Source: an uncultured Erysipelotrichaceae bacterium
GTDB taxonomy: Bacteria; Bacillota_I; Bacilli_A; Erysipelotrichales; Erysipelotrichaceae
Length of the DNA: 54,651 nt
Direction: 5' to 3'
Assembly (NCBI GenBank): GCA_944325255.1
Contig: CALUZH010000003.1
Location: 1-54,651 of the forward strand
The translations under genes and the position numbers were made by a program. Shown one piece after another: positions 35,849-43,881 of the stretch. The first letter of the stretch is position 1, and every line of letters begins with the position of its first letter. The notes under the pieces are model-generated. The model was not told the DNA's origin. It did not search any database and saw only the letters and a program-made list of their open reading frames with translations.

Positions 35849-36664
35849 ATGGATAAAAAGTTATATGAAAAGTTAGTGCATGAAGGAAGAAACTTTATGC
35901 ATCATCATCGGGGGATAGACCGTGAAAGCTGGAAGTCTGGCCAACAAAAAGAATTGCCGCAACCGCCGCTTGTTAAAGGAAGGATGGGTGGTGAAACAAT
36001 TGATCTTTCAAAAGACTTTATTAAGGTAATTAAAGATCATGATTTTTTGGATTTATTGATCAAACGTAAAAGTAATCGGGTTTATACCGAAGAAAAGATC
36101 AGTCTAGATGAATTATCATTTTTATTATGGGCCATTCAAGGTGTTAAAGGTATTAGAGGCAATAATTATGCTACTTTAAGAACGGTACCAAGTGGTGGAG
36201 CCAGGCATCCTTTTGAGACTTATCTTATAGTTAAAAATATTGAAGGTTTAAAGGGCGGACTCTATCATTATCTACCGCTTGAACATCAGCTGGAGTTCAT
36301 TAAGATTATGGATGGTGTTGAGGAAGCTATGGATTTAGCGGCTTGTAAACAATCGTGGGTTAAAAAGGCCAATGTATTGTTTATCTTTACTTGTGTGGCA
36401 TATCGTTGTGAGTGGCGTTATGGTTTTAATGCTCATCGTCCGGCTTTGATTGATCTTGGTCATGTGGGGGAAAATTTATATTTGGCATGCGCTTCTTTGC
36501 AATTAGGGACCTGCGGTATTGCCAGTTTTGATGATGAATATTTAAATGAACTTATCGGCATTGACGGCGATGAAGAATATGCTTGTTATGTTCAACCGGT
36601 AGGTACGGTTAAAAGTAGCAATCAAGATAAGGAAGATGCCTTTTATAGCTTCTTGAAGCGTTAA
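35849..36664 (+). CDS. SagB/ThcOx-type nitroreductase-fold oxidoreductase
   Basis: A 271-residue flavoprotein of the SagB group. The nitroreductase core (~60-265) begins RKSNRVYTEEKISLDELSFLLWA, with TLRTVPSGGARHPFETYL and GGLYHYLPLEHQL, all typical. Relatives oxidise azolines in thiazole/oxazole-modified peptides, but many stand-alone members have unknown substrates. No YcaO cyclodehydratase or precursor peptide is found in the window, so a natural-product role is not supported. It follows the GNAT gene by 8 bases and may be co-transcribed. Confidence 0.83.
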   Translation: MDKKLYEKLVHEGRNFMHHHRGIDRESWKSGQQKELPQPPLVKGRMGGETIDLSKDFIKVIKDHDFLDLLIKRKSNRVYTEEKISLDELSFLLWAIQGVKGIRGNNYATLRTVPSGGARHPFETYLIVKNIEGLKGGLYHYLPLEHQLEFIKIMDGVEEAMDLAACKQSWVKKANVLFIFTCVAYRCEWRYGFNAHRPALIDLGHVGENLYLACASLQLGTCGIASFDDEYLNELIGIDGDEEYACYVQPVGTVKSSNQDKEDAFYSFLKR

Positions 36665-36743
36665 TTTACAATTATTTAATTTAATATCGCTTAAAAGTTA
36701 ATAATGCTTGAATAAAATAAACAAAAAAGGAGTGTTTGTTTTA

Positions 36744-37166
36744 ATGGCATTATTGTTAAATCAGGAAGACATGGAAAGAATGCTTAAGCCGATGTTAAAG
36801 GAAGGCGAAAGCTACAAAGCGATGACTTGGGCGACGATTATGGCCGGTAATCTTGAAGTTTTGGCCCTTGGCGCTTTAAGTAATGTTTCGGCATATGTGG
36901 GCATTACCGACAAGGAATTAGTCTTGGCAGTTTTGGGAACGATGAATATCGATAAGGTTAATGCGGAAGTACATGTGCCTTTTGAAGATATTGAATCATT
37001 AAAAATTAAAAAGTCGCTTATTCCGGGTCAAAAGTCTTTAGAGATTAAGGCTAAAGAAGGAAAACTTCGTTTGTCTTTAATTAATAATCCTTTAACGGCG
37101 AAGATTGATAATCAAAAAGAAGCGATTAATACCATTTGTTCTATTTTAGAAAGTAACGTTAAATAG
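36744..37166 (+). CDS. Bacterial PH-domain-like protein
   Basis: A 140-residue soluble protein. ATG at 36744 follows AAAAAGGAG; a longer frame from 36708 lacks a ribosome site. The pattern MLKEGESYKAMTWATI, YVGITDKELVLAVLG, VPFEDIESLKIKKSLIPGQ and KLRLSLINNPL resembles the bacterial PH-like (YokE-type) fold, a small beta barrel of unclear role. The call is from pattern only. A terminator follows at 37204. Confidence 0.55.
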   Translation: MALLLNQEDMERMLKPMLKEGESYKAMTWATIMAGNLEVLALGALSNVSAYVGITDKELVLAVLGTMNIDKVNAEVHVPFEDIESLKIKKSLIPGQKSLEIKAKEGKLRLSLINNPLTAKIDNQKEAINTICSILESNVK

Positions 37167-37203
37167 TTCTTAGTATTTTCTTAATTATGAATGGGGATTT
37201 AGG

Positions 37204-37229
37204 GATATCGGTTATGCCGGTATCTTTTT
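37204..37229 (+). terminator. Terminator after the PH-like gene
   Basis: GATATCGG (37204-37211) / CCGGTATC (37217-37224), one G-T pair, loop TTATG, then T-run. Confidence 0.8.
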
Positions 37230-37231
37230 GA

Positions 37232-37260
37232 TTGCTTAAAAATATAGTTTTTTGTACAAT
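37232..37260 (+). promoter_or_regulatory. Promoter of rseP
   Basis: TTGCTT (37232-37237), 17-base spacer, TACAAT (37255-37260), right after the terminator. Confidence 0.6.
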
Positions 37261-37284
37261 GAGAAAAGTTGGAAGGTGAATTGA

Positions 37285-38352
37285 TTGCTTACCCTGATAT
37301 TATTTTTAGTTTTATTATCTTTGATTATTGTTATTCATGAATTTGGACATCTTTTGGCAGCTAAGGCTTTTGGGGTCTATTGTCATGAATTTTCTTTAGG
37401 CATGGGGCCAAAGATCTATGCCAAAAAATTTAAGGAGACTACTTATTCCATAAGGGCGATACCGATGGGCGGTTTTGTGGCGATGGCCGGAGACAGTGAA
37501 AATGCCTTGGAGAGTGAAGTTGATGTCGATGTTCCTCAAGAGCGTACCTTAAAAGGGGTTGCAGCTTGGAAACGAATTATCATCATGATGGCCGGTATCA
37601 TTATGAATATCTTCTTGGCGATATTTGTCATTGCCATGGTTTTATTGCATAACGGTTATTATGGAATTTCGCCTGATACGACAATTTCAAATGTTACTGC
37701 TGGTATGCCAGCCGAAGAAGCCGGTATTAAGGCCGGAGATAAAATTGTGGAAATTACCTTTGCCAATGGTATATCATCTAAGCCTGATACGGTCGATGAT
37801 CTAAGAGCTTTTTTATATACCTATGACGGTAACGGACCGGTTGAAGTAACGGTTGAAAGAGATGGGGAAACGTTGGTTTTTTCACTTTTGCCGGTATATG
37901 ATGAAAGCAGCGAAATGTATGTGATCGGTGTCGAAAGTAATACTATTCAAGTGGTGGAAATTAATATCTTTAATTGTTGGTATTATGCTTTTGACTATGC
38001 GGTTTATATTATGAAAGTTATTTTTATGTCTTTGGGCCAGCTTTTAAGAGGTTTTGGTTTAGAGAATCTTTCGGGTCCGGTTGGTATATATCAGGCTACT
38101 AATGAAGCGGTCAATATGGGTATTGAGACATACTTTTTGATGTTGGCGATTATCTCACTTAATGTCGGTATCTTTAATGCCTTGCCTTTGCCGATTATGG
38201 ATGGGGGCCGGGTTTTACTTTTAATTATTGAAATGATTATGGGTCGGCCGATTTCTAAGAAGATGGAAGAAAGTCTTATGACAGCCAGTATGTTATTACT
38301 CTTGGCTTTGGTGGTATTTGCTACCTTTATGGATGTTTCGCGTTTATTTTAA
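37285..38352 (+). CDS. rseP: RIP metalloprotease RseP (site-2 protease)
   Basis: A 355-residue intramembrane zinc protease that cuts membrane-bound anti-sigma factors and leftover signal peptides. VIHEFGHLLAAKAFG (HExxH, near residues 17-31) and the second motif NALPLPIMDGGRVL (~residues 297-310) give the zinc site; one PDZ domain lies between (~125-205; AGMPAEEAGIKAGDKIVEI). The start is a TTG at 37285, chosen for GGAAGGTG just upstream and because it gives the normal first membrane helix. Confidence 0.92.
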   Translation: MLTLILFLVLLSLIIVIHEFGHLLAAKAFGVYCHEFSLGMGPKIYAKKFKETTYSIRAIPMGGFVAMAGDSENALESEVDVDVPQERTLKGVAAWKRIIIMMAGIIMNIFLAIFVIAMVLLHNGYYGISPDTTISNVTAGMPAEEAGIKAGDKIVEITFANGISSKPDTVDDLRAFLYTYDGNGPVEVTVERDGETLVFSLLPVYDESSEMYVIGVESNTIQVVEINIFNCWYYAFDYAVYIMKVIFMSLGQLLRGFGLENLSGPVGIYQATNEAVNMGIETYFLMLAIISLNVGIFNALPLPIMDGGRVLLLIIEMIMGRPISKKMEESLMTASMLLLLALVVFATFMDVSRLF

Positions 38353-38505
38353 TGAAGTTTAATTAGGACTTTATAAGCTAATTATACTGTCCAAATATAT
38401 TGGCATTGTTTTGGCTTTAAGTACTTATTTACTTTAGGCTAGGATGTCTGATAAATAAATAAGACTTATTGTTTCGAAATGAGGCATGCTGATGTCTTAG
38501 GGATT

Positions 38506-38534
38506 GTGACAAGTCTTGTTGCAACTGTTATAAT
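38506..38534 (+). promoter_or_regulatory. Promoter of galE
   Basis: GTGACA (38506-38511), 17-base spacer, TATAAT (38529-38534). It lies in the 247-base gap between rseP and galE, where I see no real gene. Confidence 0.65.
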
Positions 38535-38599
38535 GTTTGTAGTGGTATACGTTTTCTCTATGATAGAGGTAAAGCGTGATAAAAAGGAGCAAATGGAAA

Positions 38600-39613
38600 A
38601 TGAAAATTTTGGTAACGGGTGGTACAGGTTACATTGGCTCACACACGGCAGTGGAACTCTTAAGCAGCGGGCATGAAGTTATTATTGTCGACAATCTTTA
38701 TAATTCCAATATTCATGTCTTAGATCGGATTGAAAAATTAAGCGGTATTAAGCCTAAGTTTTATGAAGTTGATATCTTAGACTATGATAAATTGGAAGAA
38801 GTTTTTAAGGAAAATACTTTTGATGCCGTTATTCACTTTGCCGGTTTAAAGGCAGTAGGGGAATCATGTATTATTCCTTTGAGATATTATGAAAATAATA
38901 TCTCCGGTTCTTTAAACCTTTATAAGCTTATGCAAAAATATGGGGTTAATAAGATTGTCTTTTCTTCAAGCGCTACGGTATATGGCGACAATTATCCGGT
39001 ACCTTTTAAGGAAGAATATGGCTATGGAGATACAACTAATCCATATGGTACAACCAAGAAATTTAATGAGATTATCTTGAGCGATTTATGTAAGGCCGAT
39101 GAAAATTTATCATGTGTCTTATTGCGTTACTTTAATCCTATCGGCTCTCATGAATCCGGTATCTTGGGTGAAGTGCCAAACGGCATTCCAAATAATCTTG
39201 TTCCTTATATTGCTAAGGTGGCCAGTGGCGAACTAGATCATTTAAGAGTCTTTGGTGATGACTATGATACGGTAGACGGCACAGGAGTTCGCGACTATAT
39301 TCATGTCGTTGACTTGGCTAAGGCCCATGTTAAGGCGATTGAATATTGCACAAAGTTTAAGGGCGCCGATGTTATTAATGTCGGATCGGGTAAGGGCTAT
39401 TCGGTACTTGAGGTCTTACATGCTTATGAAAAAGCTTGCGGCAAGACCTTGCCTTATAAGATTTATCCAAGAAGACCGGGCGATATCGCTACCTGTTATG
39501 CCGATGTTGAAAAAGCTAAGCGGGTTTTGGACTTTGAAGTTGAAAGAGATATCAACAAGATGTGTGAAGATTCTTATCGCTTTACGGTAATGAATCCTAA
39601 CGGCATCGAATAA
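38600..39613 (+). CDS. galE: UDP-glucose 4-epimerase
   Basis: GalE interconverts UDP-glucose and UDP-galactose with bound NAD, in the Leloir pathway and for wall sugars. The 337-residue product has the NAD motif VTGGTGYIGSHT at residues 5-16, VIHFAGLKAVGES, SSSATVYG with the catalytic Ser/Thr, and NPYGTTKK with the YxxxK pair. ATG at 38600 gives the normal N-terminus; AGGAG lies 11 bases before it. It stands alone, away from galM-galK. Confidence 0.95.
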   Translation: MKILVTGGTGYIGSHTAVELLSSGHEVIIVDNLYNSNIHVLDRIEKLSGIKPKFYEVDILDYDKLEEVFKENTFDAVIHFAGLKAVGESCIIPLRYYENNISGSLNLYKLMQKYGVNKIVFSSSATVYGDNYPVPFKEEYGYGDTTNPYGTTKKFNEIILSDLCKADENLSCVLLRYFNPIGSHESGILGEVPNGIPNNLVPYIAKVASGELDHLRVFGDDYDTVDGTGVRDYIHVVDLAKAHVKAIEYCTKFKGADVINVGSGKGYSVLEVLHAYEKACGKTLPYKIYPRRPGDIATCYADVEKAKRVLDFEVERDINKMCEDSYRFTVMNPNGIE

Positions 39614-39647
39614 ATTAATTAAAATATTAATTAAAATATTAATTAAG
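39614..39647. repeat. Tandem 12-base A/T repeats
   Basis: ATTAATTAAAAT at 39614-39625 and 39626-39637, and a third incomplete copy to 39647, just after galE and running into the terminator stem. Confidence 0.85.
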
Positions 39648-39685
39648 ATTAGTTATTAAATTATATAACTAATCTTCTTTTATTT
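39645..39685 (+). terminator. Terminator after galE
   Basis: Perfect 11-bp stem AAGATTAGTTA (39645-39655) / TAACTAATCTT (39666-39676), then CTTTTATTTTT. The symmetry would also fit a minus-strand transcript, but no gene comes from that side. Confidence 0.8.
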
Positions 39686-39700
39686 TTAATAGAATATTTA

Positions 39701-39729
39701 TTGATAAATTTAATGATATATTTTATACT
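39701..39729 (+). promoter_or_regulatory. Promoter of the Phd-like operon
   Basis: TTGATA (39701-39706), 17-base spacer, TATACT (39724-39729). The predicted start is at 39736, the first base of the start codon. Confidence 0.65.
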
Positions 39730-39735
39730 TAAAAC

Positions 39736-39960
39736 ATGAAGAAAAACAGCTTTTTAAATCTTATGGATTCTTTGGTTTCTATAAGCAGCTTAAATCAAGG
39801 CAAGGCCTCGAAGATCATTCAAAGTTTGGGTCATGATGATGTCAAGATCGTCGTCAAAAACAATGAACCGATGGCGGCCATTATTCCGGTTTCCCGCTAC
39901 AGTGAATTAGTGGAAGCCGAAGAAAGATTATCAGCCTTAGAGGGGAGAAATCACAAATGA
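39736..39960 (+). CDS. Phd/YefM-family antitoxin-like protein without a toxin
   Basis: A 74-residue protein whose core (VSISSLNQGKASKIIQSL, KIVVKNNEPMAAIIPVSRYSEL) is the Phd/YefM DNA-binding fold, which normally represses its own promoter and neutralises a partner toxin. The C-terminal tail, where toxin binding would be, is short (VEAEERLSALEGRNHK). No RelE, YoeB or Doc toxin follows; the next gene encodes a membrane-anchored protein and overlaps by 4 bases. It may therefore act only as a local repressor. No ribosome site is seen and the mRNA may be leaderless. Confidence 0.75.
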   Translation: MKKNSFLNLMDSLVSISSLNQGKASKIIQSLGHDDVKIVVKNNEPMAAIIPVSRYSELVEAEERLSALEGRNHK

Positions 39961-40901
39961 GAAGAAAAATTCGCTATGATCGTTTAATATTGGTTGTATT
40001 GATTGCTTTGATGGCTATAGTAGTTTTAGTTTTGGGAATCAAAGTTTTATTTTTTAACGGCGACAAAGAGAATGTTGATCCGACGGAAAGTCCGATCGTT
40101 GAAGTCAGCGACAATTTAGAAATTAAATTGGACTCTTATGAGGTATTTTCGGCCAGTGATCTGGATTTTCGTTTTATCTTGGCTAATTTTACTTTCCAAA
40201 ACCTGGATAATAAGGCCATTGATTTTGATTTGTCCTTATTAGAGACTAATGAACTTATTCAATTAAATAATATCGATGAATATTTAAATGCTTTACAAGC
40301 GGCTAATTATTCTTATACCAAGATGGGTATTAACCGGGAAGTTAAAAGTAATGAAGCCAGTCTACAGGTTAAACTTTTTATTCCGGTAGAAAGGGAAGAT
40401 GCCGCTACTTTAACTTTGAGCAATCTTAAAAATTCAGCCCAATTCACCTTTGATCTCAATCAAAATATGGCTGATATCAGTCTTTACCGTAATGCCAGCG
40501 GGGAAACGATCAGTGATGGGAAATCATATGATATCTATGTTTCTAATGCCTATGTCAGTTCCAGTATGTATCGGGGCGATGAACAATATACCTATCCTTC
40601 GACCATTAAAGTTTATACTTTTAAATTGACCGTCAATGAGCTTGGGGAAGATGGAGCGACGATTGAAGAGGCTTATTTTGTGCCGGATGGCAGTACGGAA
40701 GAATATGCAGCCTTGGATGCTTCCTTTTCATCAATGAAAGATGATAATATTTTAGGGGTACCGCTTAAGGTCAATGATACCTATGCCTTGTTTTTTGAGA
40801 TTTATAATCCGGATGACAGCGGCATATCTTATAGCGGTGTCTTACGTCTTAAATTTGCCGGCAGCAATGCCTTTGTCGAAATATCAACAACCTTGGATTA
40901 A
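39957..40901 (+). CDS. Membrane-anchored extracellular protein of unknown function
   Basis: A 314-residue protein with a basic start (MRRKIRYDR), one membrane helix (~10-33) and a long outside part rich in beta strands and in Ser, Thr and Asp, in two similar-looking halves (~45-170 and ~180-314). I do not recognise the family. It overlaps the Phd-like gene by 4 bases and precedes the glucosaminidase-like gene by 9 bases, so it probably works with the wall proteins that follow. Confidence 0.75.
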   Translation: MRRKIRYDRLILVVLIALMAIVVLVLGIKVLFFNGDKENVDPTESPIVEVSDNLEIKLDSYEVFSASDLDFRFILANFTFQNLDNKAIDFDLSLLETNELIQLNNIDEYLNALQAANYSYTKMGINREVKSNEASLQVKLFIPVEREDAATLTLSNLKNSAQFTFDLNQNMADISLYRNASGETISDGKSYDIYVSNAYVSSSMYRGDEQYTYPSTIKVYTFKLTVNELGEDGATIEEAYFVPDGSTEEYAALDASFSSMKDDNILGVPLKVNDTYALFFEIYNPDDSGISYSGVLRLKFAGSNAFVEISTTLD

Positions 40902-40910
40902 GGAGGTCTT

Positions 40911-43880
40911 ATGCGCAAATCTTTTTCGAGAATCACTTCTTTGGTTTTAAGTATGGCGATGGCTTTATCATTTATCGGTATTAACAGTTTTAAAGCCGAA
41001 GCTTCGGAATATTATCCTTTTGCCTGCAGCGCGGGTCAATATGAAGTATCTTATATTGAGGATGATGGAAGCTTATCTAAAGTTTCATGCCACAGTTCCT
41101 ATAGTGAAGCTAAAGCGAAAATGAAGGAATTGGGAGGGGATCATGTAGTCCGCAGTTCTTCGTCGCTTTCCCCGACTAAAATCGTAGCCATGAATTCCGG
41201 TATCGCCTATAGTTATCCGGCCCGCAGCGGCAGCGATACGATGAATCTTTATGAAATTGCCGATTATAGTGCCGGTGATATTTATCATAAGACAACCTAT
41301 ATTACCAACCATTGGGAGATGACCTACCATGATACCGAACGACTTTTAAGTGACGGCTGGCGGGGAATGATTCAAATTTCCATGAATGGTTTTGAAGGCT
41401 ATGCCGATTTGGAATATACCGACCTAGTACCAAGCAAATATATTGAACAAAGCATCCCGCTTTATTTGGGCGGCAATGACCGGACCGGCGAAAATGAACA
41501 GCCCTTTAAAGTTATTCCGCGGCAAAAATATTATGAAGCGGTAAGTGACGGCAATTATGTGGACTTGGTTTTGACTTATCATCAAGTATATCCGATGAAA
41601 AATTCCTTAGAACCGATGACCTATACAAGCAAAATCGGACCGGCTCCCGACTTTATGAAGGGCGGCCAGCGTTATTATTCAAGTGATGGTATTCATTACT
41701 ACAGTGACCGCAATTTAACGGTTTATGTAGGTACGGATTATAGCTATTATCAATATTTGCCTTTGCGTTCTAAAACCAATATCTCTGCTCCGCAAATGGA
41801 AGCTTATTTAAGAAGTACCGACTATTATCCTAATTCGGTGATGAAAGATAAGGCCCAAGTCTTTATTGATGCGCAAAATATCTATGGTTGTAATGCCTTG
41901 TTGGTATATGCCTTGGCTTGTCATGAATCAGCCCATGGCACCAGCAATTATGCTGTTAACCGCAATAATCTATTCGGCTGGAATGCCTTTGATGCCGATC
42001 CTGACAAAGCTTCCTACTTTGACAGTATCGAACAGGCTGTCAATGAACAAATGGGCATTAATTTACGGGGCTATGTCGATATCACCGATGGACGTTTCTT
42101 TAATTCCTCTTTAGGCAATAAGGGCAGCGGTATGAATGTTAAATATGCATCCGACCCTTATTGGGGAGTCAAGATTGCTGCCATTGCCTATCGTATTGAT
42201 AAATATGCCAATAACTATAATGGTAATTTAAGTGATTATGACGTTTATGATCTGGCGCTGATCAACAGTTTTGATATCGATGTCAAAGCCGGACCGGGCA
42301 ATGGTTCCAAGACTCTTTATACAACCGGATATGGTGGCGAATATCAAAAAGATTTCGTTGTTATTACTTTAGGTGAAGTTGGCGGCTATACTAAGATTCA
42401 ATCAACCAATGCGATTGATGAAAATGGTAATATCAAAACCCACCGGACCCCGATAACCACCGGTAACTTAAATCCGATTTCAACTTATGACTTTGACTTA
42501 AGTGTGGCATATGTGCCAACCAGTGACTTGCTTACTTTAAATTATGAAACAGCCAATACACCGCTTGGTGACCATGTATACAGTCTTGAAGCCTATAGCT
42601 GGAATGGGGATATGTTGCATCTTGAGGGTTATAATTATGTTGAAAATTATCATGTGGAGGATAGTGCTGATGTTTCATTATCTTTGCATCTTAGCGGTAA
42701 TGAAAATGAATATGAAAGAGCGCTTGAAGTAAGCATTGATGATGATAATATCTTCTTTAAGGGCGATATTGATTTAAGTGAACTGGCAAGTGATACTTAT
42801 ACCATGGAAATTGTTACCAACTACCATGCCGATGATTCAACTTATAGTTTCGCTATCAAAGATCAGGAACTTTTATCCGGCAAAGTAATTGGCGATAAGT
42901 TATATTCCTTCTTATTGAAAAATGGCTTAAATTCATTGGTTGTCGAAACTCTAAGTTCAGAAACCAATCAAATCCGACAATCACTTGAAAGTATCGCTAT
43001 CCAAGACGGTCATTTACTTTTAAGCGGCATTGGTTTAATTGAAGGGGCTAATATCTTAACCCCTGATGATGTAAATCATGTCTTGCGCTTTGTCGATAAG
43101 GCCGACAATGAAAATTATTATGACTTCAGTCTTAATAGCGAAGATGCCGGATCCTTCAGTTTAAATGACGGTTATACCTATAAGTATGCTCACTTCAGCG
43201 GCGATATCGATTTAAGTGAAATCCCGCAGGGTTCCTATGATTTAAAACTTGTCATTACCGTTTCCGGTATGGAAAAACAGCGCAGTCTTTTCTCGACCAA
43301 CAGTAAGTTTGCGATGTTTATTGACCGTCAAGATGATTTAACTTATAAGTTAAATACCAATCAGCTTTATTCTTATCGTTATGAGCTTGATATTATGCAT
43401 AATGAGCTTAATTTTGAAGAAATAAGCAAGCCTTCGCTGCGTAACAGTCTCTTTGGCTTTAACAGTATTACGGGTCAAGAGGATGATTTAAGCATTGACG
43501 GCTATGCCATGATGTATCGTTCCGATTATCCTTTAGGCGATGATAATTATCATCAATTATATCTTGTAGATGATAGCGGCAAAGCCTGGTCCTTGACTAC
43601 TACATCTAAAGCTTGTGAAGTTGATTATGCCGGCATTATCGGAACCGACTATAATCTTGATAAGATGTGCTTTAATGCCGCTTCGTCATTAAGTGAATTA
43701 CCTTTAGGTACTTATCGTCTTTATTTAAGTATTGAAAGCGATGAATATTATGACATCATTGAAGTAACAAACGGTTCGCATCGGACCATTGAAAGTTTTG
43801 CTTATGAGGGTCGAACTTATTCTTTCAATACCTTAAAAGGGCGTGACCAGATAGCATTAGAAATTAGTGAGAGTGAGTAA
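40911..43880 (+). CDS. Secreted glucosaminidase-domain cell wall protein
   Basis: A 989-residue exported protein. A signal peptide covers residues ~1-32 with a likely cut after the AEA of FKAEASE. A glucosaminidase (mannosyl-glycoprotein endo-beta-N-acetylglucosaminidase-like) domain spans ~300-440: ALACHESAHGTSNYAVN has Glu339 as the expected acid, and NNLFGWNAFD is typical. Such enzymes cut glycan strands of peptidoglycan. Residues ~525-989 hold repeated beta-rich modules (for example the GDIDLSE stretches) of unknown role. AAGGAGG precedes the ATG. The PASTA gene begins 2 bases after its stop. Confidence 0.82.
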   Translation: MRKSFSRITSLVLSMAMALSFIGINSFKAEASEYYPFACSAGQYEVSYIEDDGSLSKVSCHSSYSEAKAKMKELGGDHVVRSSSSLSPTKIVAMNSGIAYSYPARSGSDTMNLYEIADYSAGDIYHKTTYITNHWEMTYHDTERLLSDGWRGMIQISMNGFEGYADLEYTDLVPSKYIEQSIPLYLGGNDRTGENEQPFKVIPRQKYYEAVSDGNYVDLVLTYHQVYPMKNSLEPMTYTSKIGPAPDFMKGGQRYYSSDGIHYYSDRNLTVYVGTDYSYYQYLPLRSKTNISAPQMEAYLRSTDYYPNSVMKDKAQVFIDAQNIYGCNALLVYALACHESAHGTSNYAVNRNNLFGWNAFDADPDKASYFDSIEQAVNEQMGINLRGYVDITDGRFFNSSLGNKGSGMNVKYASDPYWGVKIAAIAYRIDKYANNYNGNLSDYDVYDLALINSFDIDVKAGPGNGSKTLYTTGYGGEYQKDFVVITLGEVGGYTKIQSTNAIDENGNIKTHRTPITTGNLNPISTYDFDLSVAYVPTSDLLTLNYETANTPLGDHVYSLEAYSWNGDMLHLEGYNYVENYHVEDSADVSLSLHLSGNENEYERALEVSIDDDNIFFKGDIDLSELASDTYTMEIVTNYHADDSTYSFAIKDQELLSGKVIGDKLYSFLLKNGLNSLVVETLSSETNQIRQSLESIAIQDGHLLLSGIGLIEGANILTPDDVNHVLRFVDKADNENYYDFSLNSEDAGSFSLNDGYTYKYAHFSGDIDLSEIPQGSYDLKLVITVSGMEKQRSLFSTNSKFAMFIDRQDDLTYKLNTNQLYSYRYELDIMHNELNFEEISKPSLRNSLFGFNSITGQEDDLSIDGYAMMYRSDYPLGDDNYHQLYLVDDSGKAWSLTTTSKACEVDYAGIIGTDYNLDKMCFNAASSLSELPLGTYRLYLSIESDEYYDIIEVTNGSHRTIESFAYEGRTYSFNTLKGRDQIALEISESE

Positions 43881-43881
43881 T

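Noticed and set aside
38479-38676. A 65-residue frame with a membrane-like stretch before galE
   Set aside because: It contains the galE promoter (GTGACA-17-TATAAT), overlaps the galE start in another frame and has no ribosome site.
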